Shown piece by piece: positions 8,304-16,534 of a stretch of 32,641 bases of DNA. The stretch is from Alphaproteobacteria bacterium (GTDB lineage: Bacteria > Pseudomonadota > Alphaproteobacteria > Micropepsales > Micropepsaceae): contig PMKE01000047.1 in assembly GCA_003158585.1 (NCBI GenBank), positions 14,211 to 46,851 on the forward strand, given 5' to 3'. The notes below the pieces were generated by a model. That model worked only from the letters and a program-made list of their open reading frames with translations, had not been told where the DNA came from and searched no databases. Position numbers and translations under genes: made by a program. The first letter of the stretch is position 1; every line of letters begins with the position of its first letter.

Positions 8304-9242
8304 ATGAACGTCATCACCGAAACGAATTTTGCGAACCTCGGCGAGAAGAAGCGCGGCAAGGTGCGCGACATCTATTTCCAGCCGGACAAGCTCGTCCTGG
8401 TCGCGACGGACCGCCATTCCTCCTTCGACCGCATCATCGCGCACATCCCGAACAAGGGGGCGGTGCTGAACCTGTCGAGCGCCTTCTGGTTCAAACAGAC
8501 GGCGGACATCGTGCCGAACCACGTGATCGACGTGCCTGACCCCAACGTCACCATCGCCAAGCGCATGCAGACCCTGCCGGTGGAAGCGGTGGTGCGCGGC
8601 TACCTGACGGGCACGACCTCGACCTCCATCTGGACGCGCTATCAGAAGGGCGAGCGGAATTTCGGCGGCCTCACGCTGCCGGACGGGTTGAAGAAGAACA
8701 CCAGGCTGCCGCATCCCATCTTCGATCCCACCACCAAGGAGGACACGCACGACCGCTCCCTCAGCCTCAAGGAACTGGTGGACGAGAACTTCATCGAAGC
8801 GCCGCGGCTGGAGGAGCTGCAAAAGACAGCGTTAGCTCTCTTCGCGCGCGGGCAGGAGGTGGCGGCGAAGCACGGCCTGCTGCTCGTGGACACCAAATAC
8901 GAATTCGGCGTGGACGGGAACGGCGCGCTCACCCTGATCGACGAAATCCACACTCCCGATTCCTCGCGCTATTGGAAGCTCGATTCCTACGGAGCGCGCG
9001 TCGCCGAGGGCGTGGAGCCGGAATATTTCGACAAGGAATTCCTGCGCATCTGGTTCCGGGAGCACTGCGACCCGTACAACGACAAGATCCTGCCGGAAGC
9101 GCCTGCGGAGATGGTGGCGGAACTGACGCGGCGCTATATCGAAATCTACCAGCAGCTTACCGGGCTGATATTCTCCGTCGACGCGTCGGTGCCGCCTCTG
9201 GAGCGGATCGAAAAGAACCTGGCGAAGTACCGTCTGCGCTGA
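8304..9242 (+). CDS. purC: Phosphoribosylaminoimidazole-succinocarboxamide synthase (SAICAR synthetase), long form
   Basis: PurC joins CAIR and aspartate with ATP hydrolysis in de novo purine synthesis, in the cytoplasm. The N-terminus KKRGKVRDIYF (ATP-binding loop), the substrate segment EAVVRGYLTG, and VDTKYEFG and LIDEIHTPDSSRYW are family hallmarks. At 312 aa it is the long, yeast-like version rather than the roughly 240-aa form. The ATG at 8304 is preceded by gaaagaaa, and a promoter-like pair lies just upstream. The gene stands alone with no other pur gene in view. Confidence 0.95.
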   Translation: MNVITETNFANLGEKKRGKVRDIYFQPDKLVLVATDRHSSFDRIIAHIPNKGAVLNLSSAFWFKQTADIVPNHVIDVPDPNVTIAKRMQTLPVEAVVRGYLTGTTSTSIWTRYQKGERNFGGLTLPDGLKKNTRLPHPIFDPTTKEDTHDRSLSLKELVDENFIEAPRLEELQKTALALFARGQEVAAKHGLLLVDTKYEFGVDGNGALTLIDEIHTPDSSRYWKLDSYGARVAEGVEPEYFDKEFLRIWFREHCDPYNDKILPEAPAEMVAELTRRYIEIYQQLTGLIFSVDASVPPLERIEKNLAKYRLR

Positions 9243-9284
9243 CGCCGCCACGGCGCGGAAGACCACCGACACAATCCTGCCGGA

Positions 9285-9313
9285 TTGACCTGCGAAGCAC
9301 GGGTGCTATTGCG
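9285..9313 (+). promoter_or_regulatory. Possible promoter of thiO
   Basis: TTGACC at 9285-9290 is followed after 17 nt by attgcg (9308-9313), a weak -10. It lies 42-70 nt before the thiO start in the purC-thiO gap. It is the third TTGACC -35-like hexamer ahead of a gene in this part of the window. Confidence 0.35.
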
Positions 9314-9354
9314 TACCATCCGCGCGGCATCTGGGACGCCGCTGGGAGATCGTC

Positions 9355-10536
9355 ATGAAAGTCGTGGTCATCGGGGCCGGCGTGGCCGGGCTCGGCATCG
9401 CCTGGAGGCTCGCGCGAGGTGGCGCCCGCGTCACGGTGCTCGAGCGCGCCTCGGTCGGCGCCGGGGCCACCAGCGCTTCCGCCGGGATGATCGCGGCAGC
9501 GGCCGAGATGGGTCACGGGGATTCCCCTGAGGCGGCCTTTGCGCGCCGCGCCAACGGTTTATGGCCGGATTTTGCCAAGGAACTGGAAGCGCAGTCGGGT
9601 GTCAACATTGGCTATCGTCGGAACGGCTCGCTGATGGTGGCGCTGAGGAACGAGGTCCGCCGTCACTCCCACAGCGCCGAGAATCCCGGTGCCGCGAACC
9701 TGCACGCTCAGGGCGCCGACATCACGATGCTCGACGGCGAAACGGCGCGCGCCAAGGAGCCGATGCTGACCGGGAACGTCGCGGGCGCGATCTGGGCCCC
9801 GCACGAGGCGCTGGTGGACAGCCAGGCGCTGTGCCGCGCCCTGGCGGTCGCCTTTGTGCGCGCGGGCGGCGAGTTGCAGTCGAACGAAACCGTGGTGCGC
9901 ATCGAGACGGATGCAGGTCACGCGACCGGTGTCGTCACGCCGTTCAAGACCCACAAAGCCGATGCTTATGTGTTGGCGGCCGGCGCATGGTCCTCGCGCA
10001 TCGAAGGCCTGCCGCCGGAGGCGGTGCCGCCCGTCATTCCCATCAAGGGCGAGATTCTGGTGCTGGCGCAGCCCGCGGGCGCCCGCCTGCCGGAGCATAC
10101 GGTGTGGGGCAACGAGATCTACGTCACGCCGCGCGGCAACCGGCTGCTGGTCGGCGCCACGGTGGAGCGGGCGGGCTACGACACCAGCCTGTCGCAGGAT
10201 GCGCAGGAATGGCTGCGCAAGCAGTCGAACGGCCTGATGCCTTCGCTGGAGGAATGGGAGATCGCCGAGCACTGGGCCGGATTGCGTCCCGCCTCACCCG
10301 ACGGATTGCCGATCCTGGGCGAGACCGCCGTTAAGGGTCTCTACGTCGCCAGCGGCCAGTACCGCAACGGCATCCTGTTTGCACCGGCGGTAGCCGAGGT
10401 TCTGTCGCGTCTCGTTCTGGAACGGACGGCGGATGTGCCCGCCTTCAGTCCCTTGCGTTTTGCGGGAACAAAACCTGACACAGTGTCCGTAATCGAGACA
10501 CCGCACAAAGGTGGGGAATGGCGCACTGGATTCTAG
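9355..10536 (+). CDS. thiO: FAD-dependent glycine oxidase ThiO (or related amino acid oxidase)
   Basis: This is a DAO-family flavoprotein of 393 aa. The dinucleotide-binding GAGVAGLGIAWRLA (7-20), ATSASAGMIAAA and the late GLRPASPDGLPILG and GQYRNGILFAP segments match ThiO, which oxidises glycine to the imine needed for the thiazole of thiamine. No other thi gene lies nearby, so a different amine substrate is possible. The gene overlaps the downstream antiporter gene by 19 nt (10518-10536), which implies translational coupling. The start follows ggga at a short distance. Confidence 0.85.
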   Translation: MKVVVIGAGVAGLGIAWRLARGGARVTVLERASVGAGATSASAGMIAAAAEMGHGDSPEAAFARRANGLWPDFAKELEAQSGVNIGYRRNGSLMVALRNEVRRHSHSAENPGAANLHAQGADITMLDGETARAKEPMLTGNVAGAIWAPHEALVDSQALCRALAVAFVRAGGELQSNETVVRIETDAGHATGVVTPFKTHKADAYVLAAGAWSSRIEGLPPEAVPPVIPIKGEILVLAQPAGARLPEHTVWGNEIYVTPRGNRLLVGATVERAGYDTSLSQDAQEWLRKQSNGLMPSLEEWEIAEHWAGLRPASPDGLPILGETAVKGLYVASGQYRNGILFAPAVAEVLSRLVLERTADVPAFSPLRFAGTKPDTVSVIETPHKGGEWRTGF

Positions 10537-11489
10537 CGGCCGGTCTGCTGCTGATCCTTCTGGGAAGCGAGGCGGCCATCCGCGGCGGGGTGGGGCTGGC
10601 GCGCGCCTTTAACTTTTCGCCGCTGGTCATCGGCGTGCTGGTGATCGCCACCGCGACCTCGCTGCCCGAGCTGTTCGTCACTTTGCGCGCCGCGACGATG
10701 GGCGCGCCGGGGATTGCGCTCGGCGGTATCGCCGGCACCAACATCATCAACATCCTGTTCGTCATGGGATTGGGCGCGCTGATCCGCCCGATGACCTCGC
10801 CGCCGAAAGTGGTGTTCCGCGACGTCGGCGTGATGCTGCTCGCCAGTTTGGCGCTGGTCCTCACTGCGTTCGGCGGGACGCTGTCGCGCCAGGTGGGAGT
10901 GTCTCTGCTGCTCGGCTTTGCGGCCTACATCGTGCTCGTCTTCATCACCGACTGGCGGCGCACGCCCGAGCATTCCGTGCCGCTGGCGCGCGCCCTCTAC
11001 CGTTCGCAGGGAGAAATTCCCTCCGTGATTGGCGCGTCGTTCGTTCTCTTCGCCGGATTCATCATGCTGGCGCTCGGCGCGCATTTCATGGTGTCGGGGA
11101 GCATCGTGTTCGCGCGGCAGTGGCACCTCGACGAGACCGCTATGGGACTGACCATTGTCGCCGCCGGACTGTCGCTGCCGAAACTGATCGTGACGCTGGT
11201 CGCCGCCTTCCGCGGCCAGACGGACATCGCCGTCGGCCAGCTCATCGGCGCCGCGGTGTTCAATCTCCTGGGCGTGCTGGGCATCACGGCCCTGGTCGCG
11301 CCGCTCAAGATACCGCCCATGCTGGCGGACGCGGATTTCATCATCCTGGCGGTGGCGAGCGCCGCGCTTCTGCCGTTGCTCGCGATGCGCTGGCGCCTGT
11401 CGCGGCCGAGAGGCGTTCTCTTGATTCTCGCTTACGGCTGCTATCTCGCCTTCGTGGCCTGGCGCCAAGGTCTGTTGCCGCTGTTGTAG
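10518..11489 (+). CDS. CaCA-superfamily (YrbG-like) cation antiporter homologue with degenerate second repeat
   Basis: This 323-aa membrane protein has about ten hydrophobic segments arranged as two inverted halves, the architecture of Ca2+/Na+ exchangers. The alpha-1 repeat is normal (TATSLPELFVT with Glu51, then GGIAGTNIINIL). In the alpha-2 repeat the equivalent motif reads LSLPKLIVT, with Lys222 where cation-binding Glu is expected. The downstream GSN-type motif is GAAVFNLLG. Both ligand positions are therefore lost, so ordinary calcium exchange is doubtful. It overlaps thiO by 19 nt, an unexpected pairing. The reading frame itself is intact. Confidence 0.82.
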   Translation: MAHWILAAGLLLILLGSEAAIRGGVGLARAFNFSPLVIGVLVIATATSLPELFVTLRAATMGAPGIALGGIAGTNIINILFVMGLGALIRPMTSPPKVVFRDVGVMLLASLALVLTAFGGTLSRQVGVSLLLGFAAYIVLVFITDWRRTPEHSVPLARALYRSQGEIPSVIGASFVLFAGFIMLALGAHFMVSGSIVFARQWHLDETAMGLTIVAAGLSLPKLIVTLVAAFRGQTDIAVGQLIGAAVFNLLGVLGITALVAPLKIPPMLADADFIILAVASAALLPLLAMRWRLSRPRGVLLILAYGCYLAFVAWRQGLLPLL

Positions 11490-11707
11490 AGCAGGCCGCG
11501 TCCAACTCTACCTGTCTTCCCCGGCGAGCGTGGGTCGCGATGCGCTCCCGTGCAACGCGTTCGAATATCTCCACAAATTGACCTCGGCTTATGCCTGCCC
11601 GCGGGGAAGCTTGGTCACATCCGAAGGATGATATTGCGACTTTAACTCATTCTATGATAGTAAACCGCGTCCGTGCCACCGATACCTTTTGCGCGAGGAG
11701 AGACAGG

Positions 11708-12328
11708 ATGAGGAAGGGAAACGAGTCATTACCCCGGAAGGCGTTGCTGATGTTGGCCACGGCGGCGGCCGCGTTGGGAGTGTCCCAGGGCCTGCCGATG
11801 AAGAAGGCGATGGCGGCATCGCCGAACGAGAGAATGATGCGGGTCAATCAGCCGGTGGCCCGGATGGAAGTGATCCAGCCCCGGTTCGTGAATCCCACGG
11901 CCGTAACGCTGCTTAAGATCGCGGACCAGGCGCTGTCGGACAGCGCTCTGGCGGAACGGATTTCTCGCGACCCGGACGGGGTGGCGGCGCAATTTCATCT
12001 TTCGAACAGCGAGCTGCTCGTCTTGCGCCATATGAACCGGGAGCAGTTCCAGATGGCGCGCGCCGATGCCGCCTCGCTCGTGACGTCCCGTCTGTCCGTT
12101 GCGGGATCGATGCGCATGCCGGCCGGTGCGACCGATGCTCGCTTGATTACCGAACGCATGATCGTCGGGCGCGCCATTCTTGCCGCGGTGGGCAGGTCCT
12201 ATCTCGACGCTGCGAACGCGCATGCCTGCTGTCCTTGGAGCAAGGCCATCGAACTGGGGCTCAGCGGCGATCCGGCAACTTACAACGCGGCTTTCGCAAG
12301 GCCCGCCGGCGCCAATCTTTCCCAGTGA
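11708..12328 (+). CDS. Exported small protein with NHLP/Os1348-like segment, unknown function
   Basis: I do not recognise a named family for the whole 206-aa protein. Residues 1-38 look like a signal peptide: KALLMLATAAAALG core, then KKAMAAS. Residues about 67-115 (SALAERISRDPDGVAAQFHL, then SNSELLVLRHM) resemble the short helical leader domain of nitrile-hydratase-leader-type or Os1348-type RiPP precursors, which have an R/DP...LT-x-EL pattern. A Cys-Cys pair lies at 174-175 near the C-terminus. The ATG at 11708 has a strong gcgaggag site. The stop overlaps the GTG of the ferritin-like gene (GTGA at 12325-12328), so the two are translationally coupled and probably work together. The resemblance is by eye only. 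Confidence 0.6.
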   Translation: MRKGNESLPRKALLMLATAAAALGVSQGLPMKKAMAASPNERMMRVNQPVARMEVIQPRFVNPTAVTLLKIADQALSDSALAERISRDPDGVAAQFHLSNSELLVLRHMNREQFQMARADAASLVTSRLSVAGSMRMPAGATDARLITERMIVGRAILAAVGRSYLDAANAHACCPWSKAIELGLSGDPATYNAAFARPAGANLSQ

Positions 12329-13713
12329 TCGCAAAGCACCGGGCCGCGTACTGGTCGCCGTCGCAAGCGGCGGCGTCGCTCGTACAGCTTGCCTATCTCG
12401 AGCGTTCGCTGGCAAACCTCCTGGCTGGTTGGGCGGTCAAGCTGCCGTCCTTCGACGCCAAACTGGCGTTCGGCATGCAGATGCACCGCTCGATGGAGCG
12501 GGCCACATATCTGCGCAGCCGGGTCAACGGACTTTGTCACGCCACGGCGAGCGAGGCCACGGTGGCGGCGGGCTTGCGATCCGTCCTGTCGCATGTGGAC
12601 CGCGCGCAGACGCCGGCCCGTCTTGTCGCGGCGATTTACCGTTGGCTGTATCCGCGTCTGATCGCGTTGTACGAGACGCACCTCAGCGAAACCGACCCGG
12701 ACGGCGACCGCCCGTCCATTGATCTCATCCGGTCTTTTCTGCCGTCGCTGGAAAAGGAGCGGCATGAGGGCCTCTCCTTGTCGTCCGGGCGCGCCGCCGA
12801 CAAGCCGTGGCTTCGCGAGCTCGAGGAGTTGTGGAACCGGAGAACTGCCGGAGAGCCGCTCTCCCTCGCGAACGGGCTGTGGGACCCGGTCGACCGCGTG
12901 CCGGCAGCGGTCCGGCCGGAGGGTTCGCGGTTCGGCGAGTCCGGCTCGCTCGGCCTGTTGCCGGTGGACCCGGTGCACGACAAGCGGGATATCGGCATGT
13001 TCCTGCACAAGGAGCTTGACGAAGAGTTCACCACCCTGGAGCTGATCGCCCGCAATTCCTATGAGCATCCCGATATGCCGTGGGCGTTCCACCGTGACAT
13101 GGCCCGGCAGGCTTCCGACGAAGCCAGACATGCCGTCATGATCTCGCGCCTGCTGACGGCCCGCGGCTTTCGTCATGGCGATTTTGCGCTCACCACGTCG
13201 TCTTACGACGGCATCTATGCCTTCGAGCCTTGCGAGGCCGGGAGCCGCCGGGAACTGCTCTGGCGCATGCTGATCCGCCAGACCTTCATGGAAGGGCTGG
13301 CGATCGACAATCTGGGTTATGAGATCGGGCACCGCCGCTCCGTCGGCCAGACCGACATCGCCGCGGTGTTCGAATACATCCTGCGGGACGAGGTGTTTCA
13401 CGCGCAGTCCGGCTTGCGCTGGTCGCAGGAGCTTCTCGGCTCCGATCCGCAAGCCGTCCTCAAGGAGCGGGACGAAGCGATCCGCTATTTTACGGCGCGC
13501 GCCGAGGCCGCTCGGGAGTCCTTTGTGATGAACAATTTGGACGCCGCCTTGGGCGAACTGGCCGCGATCGAGGCAGGCAAGCAAAGCCGGGGCGGAAAAC
13601 TCCCGGAGCGGCCGCTCAACCGGATCGGACGCGTGCAGGCGGGCTATACCGGCGAAGATATTTCTCAGATCGTGTCCTGGAGTTACGCCGTCGACGATCC
13701 GGTTGCCCGCTGA
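12325..13713 (+). CDS. Ferritin-like di-iron protein (DUF455-like)
   Basis: This 462-aa protein starts at GTG 12325 and overlaps the preceding stop by four bases. The second half has the four-helix carboxylate pattern of ferritin-like di-iron enzymes: HKELDEEFTTLE (Glu233/Glu239), ASDEARH (Glu266, His269), FMEGL (Glu323) and LRDEVFH (Glu356, His359). The first half is also helical, with MHRSMERA and a roughly equivalent EKERH, so it may be a duplicated, degenerate domain. DUF455 and MiaE-like hydroxylases share this arrangement. No signal peptide is visible, so it is probably cytoplasmic. The tight coupling to an exported leader-like protein suggests that protein as substrate or partner, which is inference. 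Confidence 0.7.
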   Translation: MIAKHRAAYWSPSQAAASLVQLAYLERSLANLLAGWAVKLPSFDAKLAFGMQMHRSMERATYLRSRVNGLCHATASEATVAAGLRSVLSHVDRAQTPARLVAAIYRWLYPRLIALYETHLSETDPDGDRPSIDLIRSFLPSLEKERHEGLSLSSGRAADKPWLRELEELWNRRTAGEPLSLANGLWDPVDRVPAAVRPEGSRFGESGSLGLLPVDPVHDKRDIGMFLHKELDEEFTTLELIARNSYEHPDMPWAFHRDMARQASDEARHAVMISRLLTARGFRHGDFALTTSSYDGIYAFEPCEAGSRRELLWRMLIRQTFMEGLAIDNLGYEIGHRRSVGQTDIAAVFEYILRDEVFHAQSGLRWSQELLGSDPQAVLKERDEAIRYFTARAEAARESFVMNNLDAALGELAAIEAGKQSRGGKLPERPLNRIGRVQAGYTGEDISQIVSWSYAVDDPVAR

Positions 13714-13868
13714 AGCTGCCGCCTTCTTCGCGTCCCGCATGAATCCGCATACGGCAAGACAGCCGTCGGGCGGCCCTTAGCTCTTGCGTCAACCTGCCCG
13801 TCCCGGCGTCTCACGGCCGCTGCCCGTCTCCGCTATGATCGCGCCGTCGGACAAGAGGACTTCTGCGA

Positions 13869-14402
13869 GTGGCCAGGGATATCGATGAAACCGGCGACGG
13901 CGTTCAGCTGGATCGCCGGCCGCTTTACGGGTTCGATCTGCGCTGGATCAGCTTCGGCTCTCCGTCCGCCATCGTCACCAGCATGGCGCTGATCGTGGGG
14001 CTCGACACCGCGACCGCCGGCCGGGCGACCGTGCTGGCCAGCCTGCTCATCATCGGCATTGCGGACAATCTCAGCGACTCGCTGAGCGTCCACATCTACC
14101 AGGAATCGGAAAGGCTGGCGCAGCGACACGCCTTCCGCACGACCATCGCCAATTTCGTGTCCCGCTTTGCCGTCACGGCCAGCTTCTTCCTGTTCTTTTT
14201 CGCGTTGCCCGCCGCTGCGGCCGTCACCGTATGCATGGTATGGGGCTTCGTGCTTCTTTCGGTGCTCAGCTATCTGCTCGCCAAGGTGCGGGGCGTCGGG
14301 CCTCTGTCCGAAGTGCTCAAGCATACCGGTGTGGCGCTGGCGGTCGTGCTCGTCAGCAAAGTCATGGGACTTGCCATCCATGGCCTCTTGGGGACTCTCT
14401 GA
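13869..14402 (+). CDS. VIT1/CCC1-family-like membrane protein
   Basis: This 177-aa protein has an N-terminal soluble stretch, then RWISFGSPSAIVTSMALIVG, followed by further hydrophobic segments ending at about 170. FG..SAIVT...ALIVGL and IIGIADNLSDSLSVHIYQESE recall the first two helices and the acidic interfacial region of vacuolar-iron-transporter-type proteins, which move Fe2+ or Mn2+. The GTG start at 13869 has aagagga upstream. It lies 155 nt after a ferritin-like di-iron gene on the same strand, and an iron link is possible. Family membership is moderately supported. Confidence 0.65.
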   Translation: MARDIDETGDGVQLDRRPLYGFDLRWISFGSPSAIVTSMALIVGLDTATAGRATVLASLLIIGIADNLSDSLSVHIYQESERLAQRHAFRTTIANFVSRFAVTASFFLFFFALPAAAAVTVCMVWGFVLLSVLSYLLAKVRGVGPLSEVLKHTGVALAVVLVSKVMGLAIHGLLGTL

Positions 14403-14486
14403 AGGCGGAAATCGCGGCGCCGTGCCACGCTGTTTCGCACCATGGGTAATGACACACTCAAGACGAGCAACTTGGGGGGCTTTCAT

Positions 14487-14885
14487 ATGCGCACATGGAT
14501 TGCGATCGCGGCGGCGTGCGCCGCTCTTGCCGCACCGGCTGCGGCCTGGACCGATCAGGAAATCTCGAACGCCCTGATGGCCAACGCCTGGTGCAGCTTC
14601 AGCTACAACCAGACCACGGGCTATTCGCACTCGAAACGCGCCGTGTTCGGCAGCAATGGCGTGCTGACGATCCGCAGCGACAACGAGGGCGGCAGTTCGG
14701 GTTCCGGCGGCAGCTATTACGGCCAATCGAACGGCGGCAACTCCTACGGCTGGCGGGTGCAGGGCGCGACACTCTATCTGTCAGACGGCGCCTCGTGGGA
14801 CGCACACACGCTGGATTCGAAGTCGAGTTCCAACGGCGGCCTGGTGCTGATCGTCGACGGCCAGGAATGGACACCCTGCCGATAA
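14487..14885 (+). CDS. Secreted Gly/Ser-rich small protein of unknown function
   Basis: This 132-aa protein has a clear signal peptide (MRTWIAIAAACAALAAPAAA, cut near AAA/WTD). The mature part begins WTDQEISNALMANAWCSFSY and contains a glycine/serine-rich strand pair (SGSGGSYYGQSNGGNSYG). It ends EWTPCR, so a disulfide between the two cysteines is plausible. A domain built from short beta strands is likely. I do not recognise the family. The ATG at 14487 has a gggggg site. The longer frame from 14442 would bury the signal peptide. Confidence 0.65.
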   Translation: MRTWIAIAAACAALAAPAAAWTDQEISNALMANAWCSFSYNQTTGYSHSKRAVFGSNGVLTIRSDNEGGSSGSGGSYYGQSNGGNSYGWRVQGATLYLSDGASWDAHTLDSKSSSNGGLVLIVDGQEWTPCR

Positions 14886-14997
14886 ATTTGCGTTCGCGCT
14901 TCTTGTCCGAAGCCCGCCGAATGCGCTGACGCTATCGGCCTGCTTTTCGGCAAGCGCTCAAGAGTCGGTTGTGACCTGATTGACTTAGGAGGACAGC

Positions 14998-15510
14998 ATG
15001 GGTTTTCTGGACAAGCTGGTCGGTACGGTGCGCCCGAAAGAGGGTACGCCGGTCAAATCTCAAGTCGAGGTGCGTGCCGCCGTTCTGGCGCTCAACCGCA
15101 CGACGGCGCCGTGGCACGTGCGCGAAGCGCAAGCCGATGAGGCCTGCGACCTGGTCGTCGAATGGAAGATCGTCGACGCCCAGTGGTACGAAGTGTTCGG
15201 CAAGGCGAAGCTGGAAAGCATCTTCAAAGTCCTGCTGAAACTCGACGCGGAGCACAACGAAGTGCGGGCGCTCGACAAGGAATGGACGGTGTCCTGGAAC
15301 GCCGGCATTCCCACGCTGGCCGAGGTCAGCGCCTTCAGGGGCCAGAAGACCGAGACCAGCTTCGGACTGGCCTATGGCTTTACCGAAACCGGCGCCCTGG
15401 GCGAAATCTACAAATACCGCTTCTCGACCGGCGAGATGAAATCGCCGGTCAAGGAAGCGATCACGGCGGCCGGCTGGTCCTACAAGGCAGTTGTGTTCGG
15501 CAAGCTGTAG
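14998..15510 (+). CDS. Conserved-looking cytoplasmic protein of unknown function
   Basis: This 170-aa protein has no signal peptide or membrane segment. It begins MGFLDKLVGTVRPKEGTPV, a short amphipathic helix, and continues with a mixed alpha/beta domain (ACDLVVEWKIVDAQWYEVFG, then FKVLLKLDAEHNEVRALDKE). The start is well supported by ttaggaggacagcATG, one of the best ribosome sites in the window. The base composition is like its neighbours, so it appears to be a resident gene. I cannot assign a function. It is the last ordinary gene before the repeat-rich stretch. Confidence 0.7.
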   Translation: MGFLDKLVGTVRPKEGTPVKSQVEVRAAVLALNRTTAPWHVREAQADEACDLVVEWKIVDAQWYEVFGKAKLESIFKVLLKLDAEHNEVRALDKEWTVSWNAGIPTLAEVSAFRGQKTETSFGLAYGFTETGALGEIYKYRFSTGEMKSPVKEAITAAGWSYKAVVFGKL

Positions 15511-15608
15511 ACTGGAAACCGGAGACGGAAACAGGCGACAGCTGTCGACGTATTCAACGCGTTCACAGAGCGCGCCGCGCTATAGAGCCGGCCGCATTCA
15601 ATCTGATC

Positions 15609-15670
15609 TGTCATCCCGGGCGAACGTCCCGAGCCCTGAGCCCTGAGCTTGCCGAAGGGTCGAAGGGAGA
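15609..15670. repeat. Truncated extragenic palindrome (left arm only)
   Basis: ctgtcatcccgggcgaac matches the left arm of the complete element at 4119-4246, and ccctgagcttgccgaaggg is a second well-known alphaproteobacterial repeat core. The expected right arm (ccgggatgaca) is missing; a RAYT-type repeat begins at 15675 instead. Confidence 0.55.
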
Positions 15671-15674
15671 AGAG

Positions 15675-15830
15675 AAAAGGAGCCAGAGTCGATTTGCCTT
15701 TGCGCTGCGGCGGAGCTACCGTTTTGGCAAGTGAGGGGCTTTCCATCGATGGTGCGGCGGCGGAGATTGCTGGCTGGCGGGGTTACGCATCACGTTATCC
15801 AGCGCGCGCAAAACGACTCTGGCTCCTTTT
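15675..15830. repeat. REP-like inverted pair (REPIN-like)
   Basis: AAAAGGAGCCAGAGTCGATTT at 15675-15695 faces its inverted counterpart aaaacgactctggctcctttt at 15810-15830, about 115 bp apart. Sequence just inside the arms is also partly complementary. Such facing pairs are the mobile form of REP sequences moved by RAYT transposases. Confidence 0.6.
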
Positions 15831-15831
15831 T

Positions 15832-16033
15832 CCAGTTCAGCAGGGCTGGGTTCCAGGCAGTGACAAGTTCCGCGCCGAGATTGAAGCGATGACCGGCCGC
15901 AAGGCAAGGCCGCCGCGCCGCGGCCGCCCGCCCAAAGAACCCGACCACAAGACAGATGCTGCACAGACGCCAAAGCTGCTATCAATGGGATCGCACAAAA
16001 TGACTCTGGCTCCTTTTCTGTACAAAGAGCTAG
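15832..16033 (+). pseudogene. C-terminal fragment of a REP-associated (RAYT-like) transposase, copy 1
   Basis: The frame reads QQGWVPGSDKFRAEIEAMTG and then RKARPPRRGRPPKEPD. This is the usual end of REP-associated Y1 transposases, where a 'GWxxGSDxFxxEIEAxTGRR' segment leads to a basic 'RGRPxK' tail. Only about 30 family residues remain. The catalytic HUH and Tyr parts are absent, and the frame runs on through a REP copy at 15997. A near-identical second copy lies at 17061-17221. Recognition is by sequence pattern only. Confidence 0.5.
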
Positions 16034-16130
16034 TGATTTGCGGGCCGAGGCTGCGGAATATCGTCGGCAGGCCGCCGAGAAACGCATCCAAGCTGAAGAA
16101 CTACGGAAGAAACTTCCGGGAGAAAAGTGA
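16032..16130 (+). pseudogene. 3' relic of an unknown gene
   Basis: An open frame after the left repeat arm reads SDLRAEAAEYRRQAAEKRIQ and continues AEELRKKLPGEK before TGA at 16128-16130. It is a charged, helix-forming tail with an alanine/arginine/glutamate bias. No start or ribosome site is visible, and its 5' end meets the inverted repeat. It was probably truncated when the repeats arrived. Its stop overlaps the next start (TGATG), the usual sign of a former operon. Confidence 0.45.
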
Positions 16131-16534
16131 TGCTCAATGGTTTTGTCGGATGCACTGCGGACGGGCTGGACACGCTAACCTCAGTAGATGGGAAAGTTTC
16201 ATGCTGGCTTCACATTATAGGTGGGCCGCCTCTCGACCTTAAGAAAACCGTTTCGAAACTACTTAATCTGGGATGCTGCCATTTTGCGGTTAGCGGCCCG
16301 TGTGCCGAGGCGGTTCACGATGCGGTCGATGACGCGGTCCAAGATCGTGACGACCTGATCCTGACGACGTGGTGCACGGGGACAATCCAAGAGGCGGCAA
16401 GTGAGTTTCTTGCTGTGGATTGCCCCGGTGGAGAAGGGCAGATGCGACTTGCCGTCGTCTTATCGCAGAGTAGCGCCGAGTCACTTTTTATCTTAGCAGA
16501 CATGGTCCGCTGTCTAGGCGACGACGAACAATGA
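16130..16534 (+). CDS. Small hypothetical protein inside the inverted-repeat unit (possibly DUF7684-like)
   Basis: This 134-aa protein starts at ATG 16130, seven nt after gggag, and overlaps the stop of the relic ORF. It shows HFAVSGPCAEAVHDAVDDAV followed by LILTTWCTG and a C-terminal segment AVVLSQSSAESLFILADMVR. The 'SGP.AE..HD..D' plus 'LTTW' pattern is reminiscent of a small uncharacterised family (DUF7684), held weakly. Codon use is less GC-biased than the flanks, which suggests transfer. It is the only intact gene in the repeat cluster. Confidence 0.5.
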   Translation: MLNGFVGCTADGLDTLTSVDGKVSCWLHIIGGPPLDLKKTVSKLLNLGCCHFAVSGPCAEAVHDAVDDAVQDRDDLILTTWCTGTIQEAASEFLAVDCPGGEGQMRLAVVLSQSSAESLFILADMVRCLGDDEQ

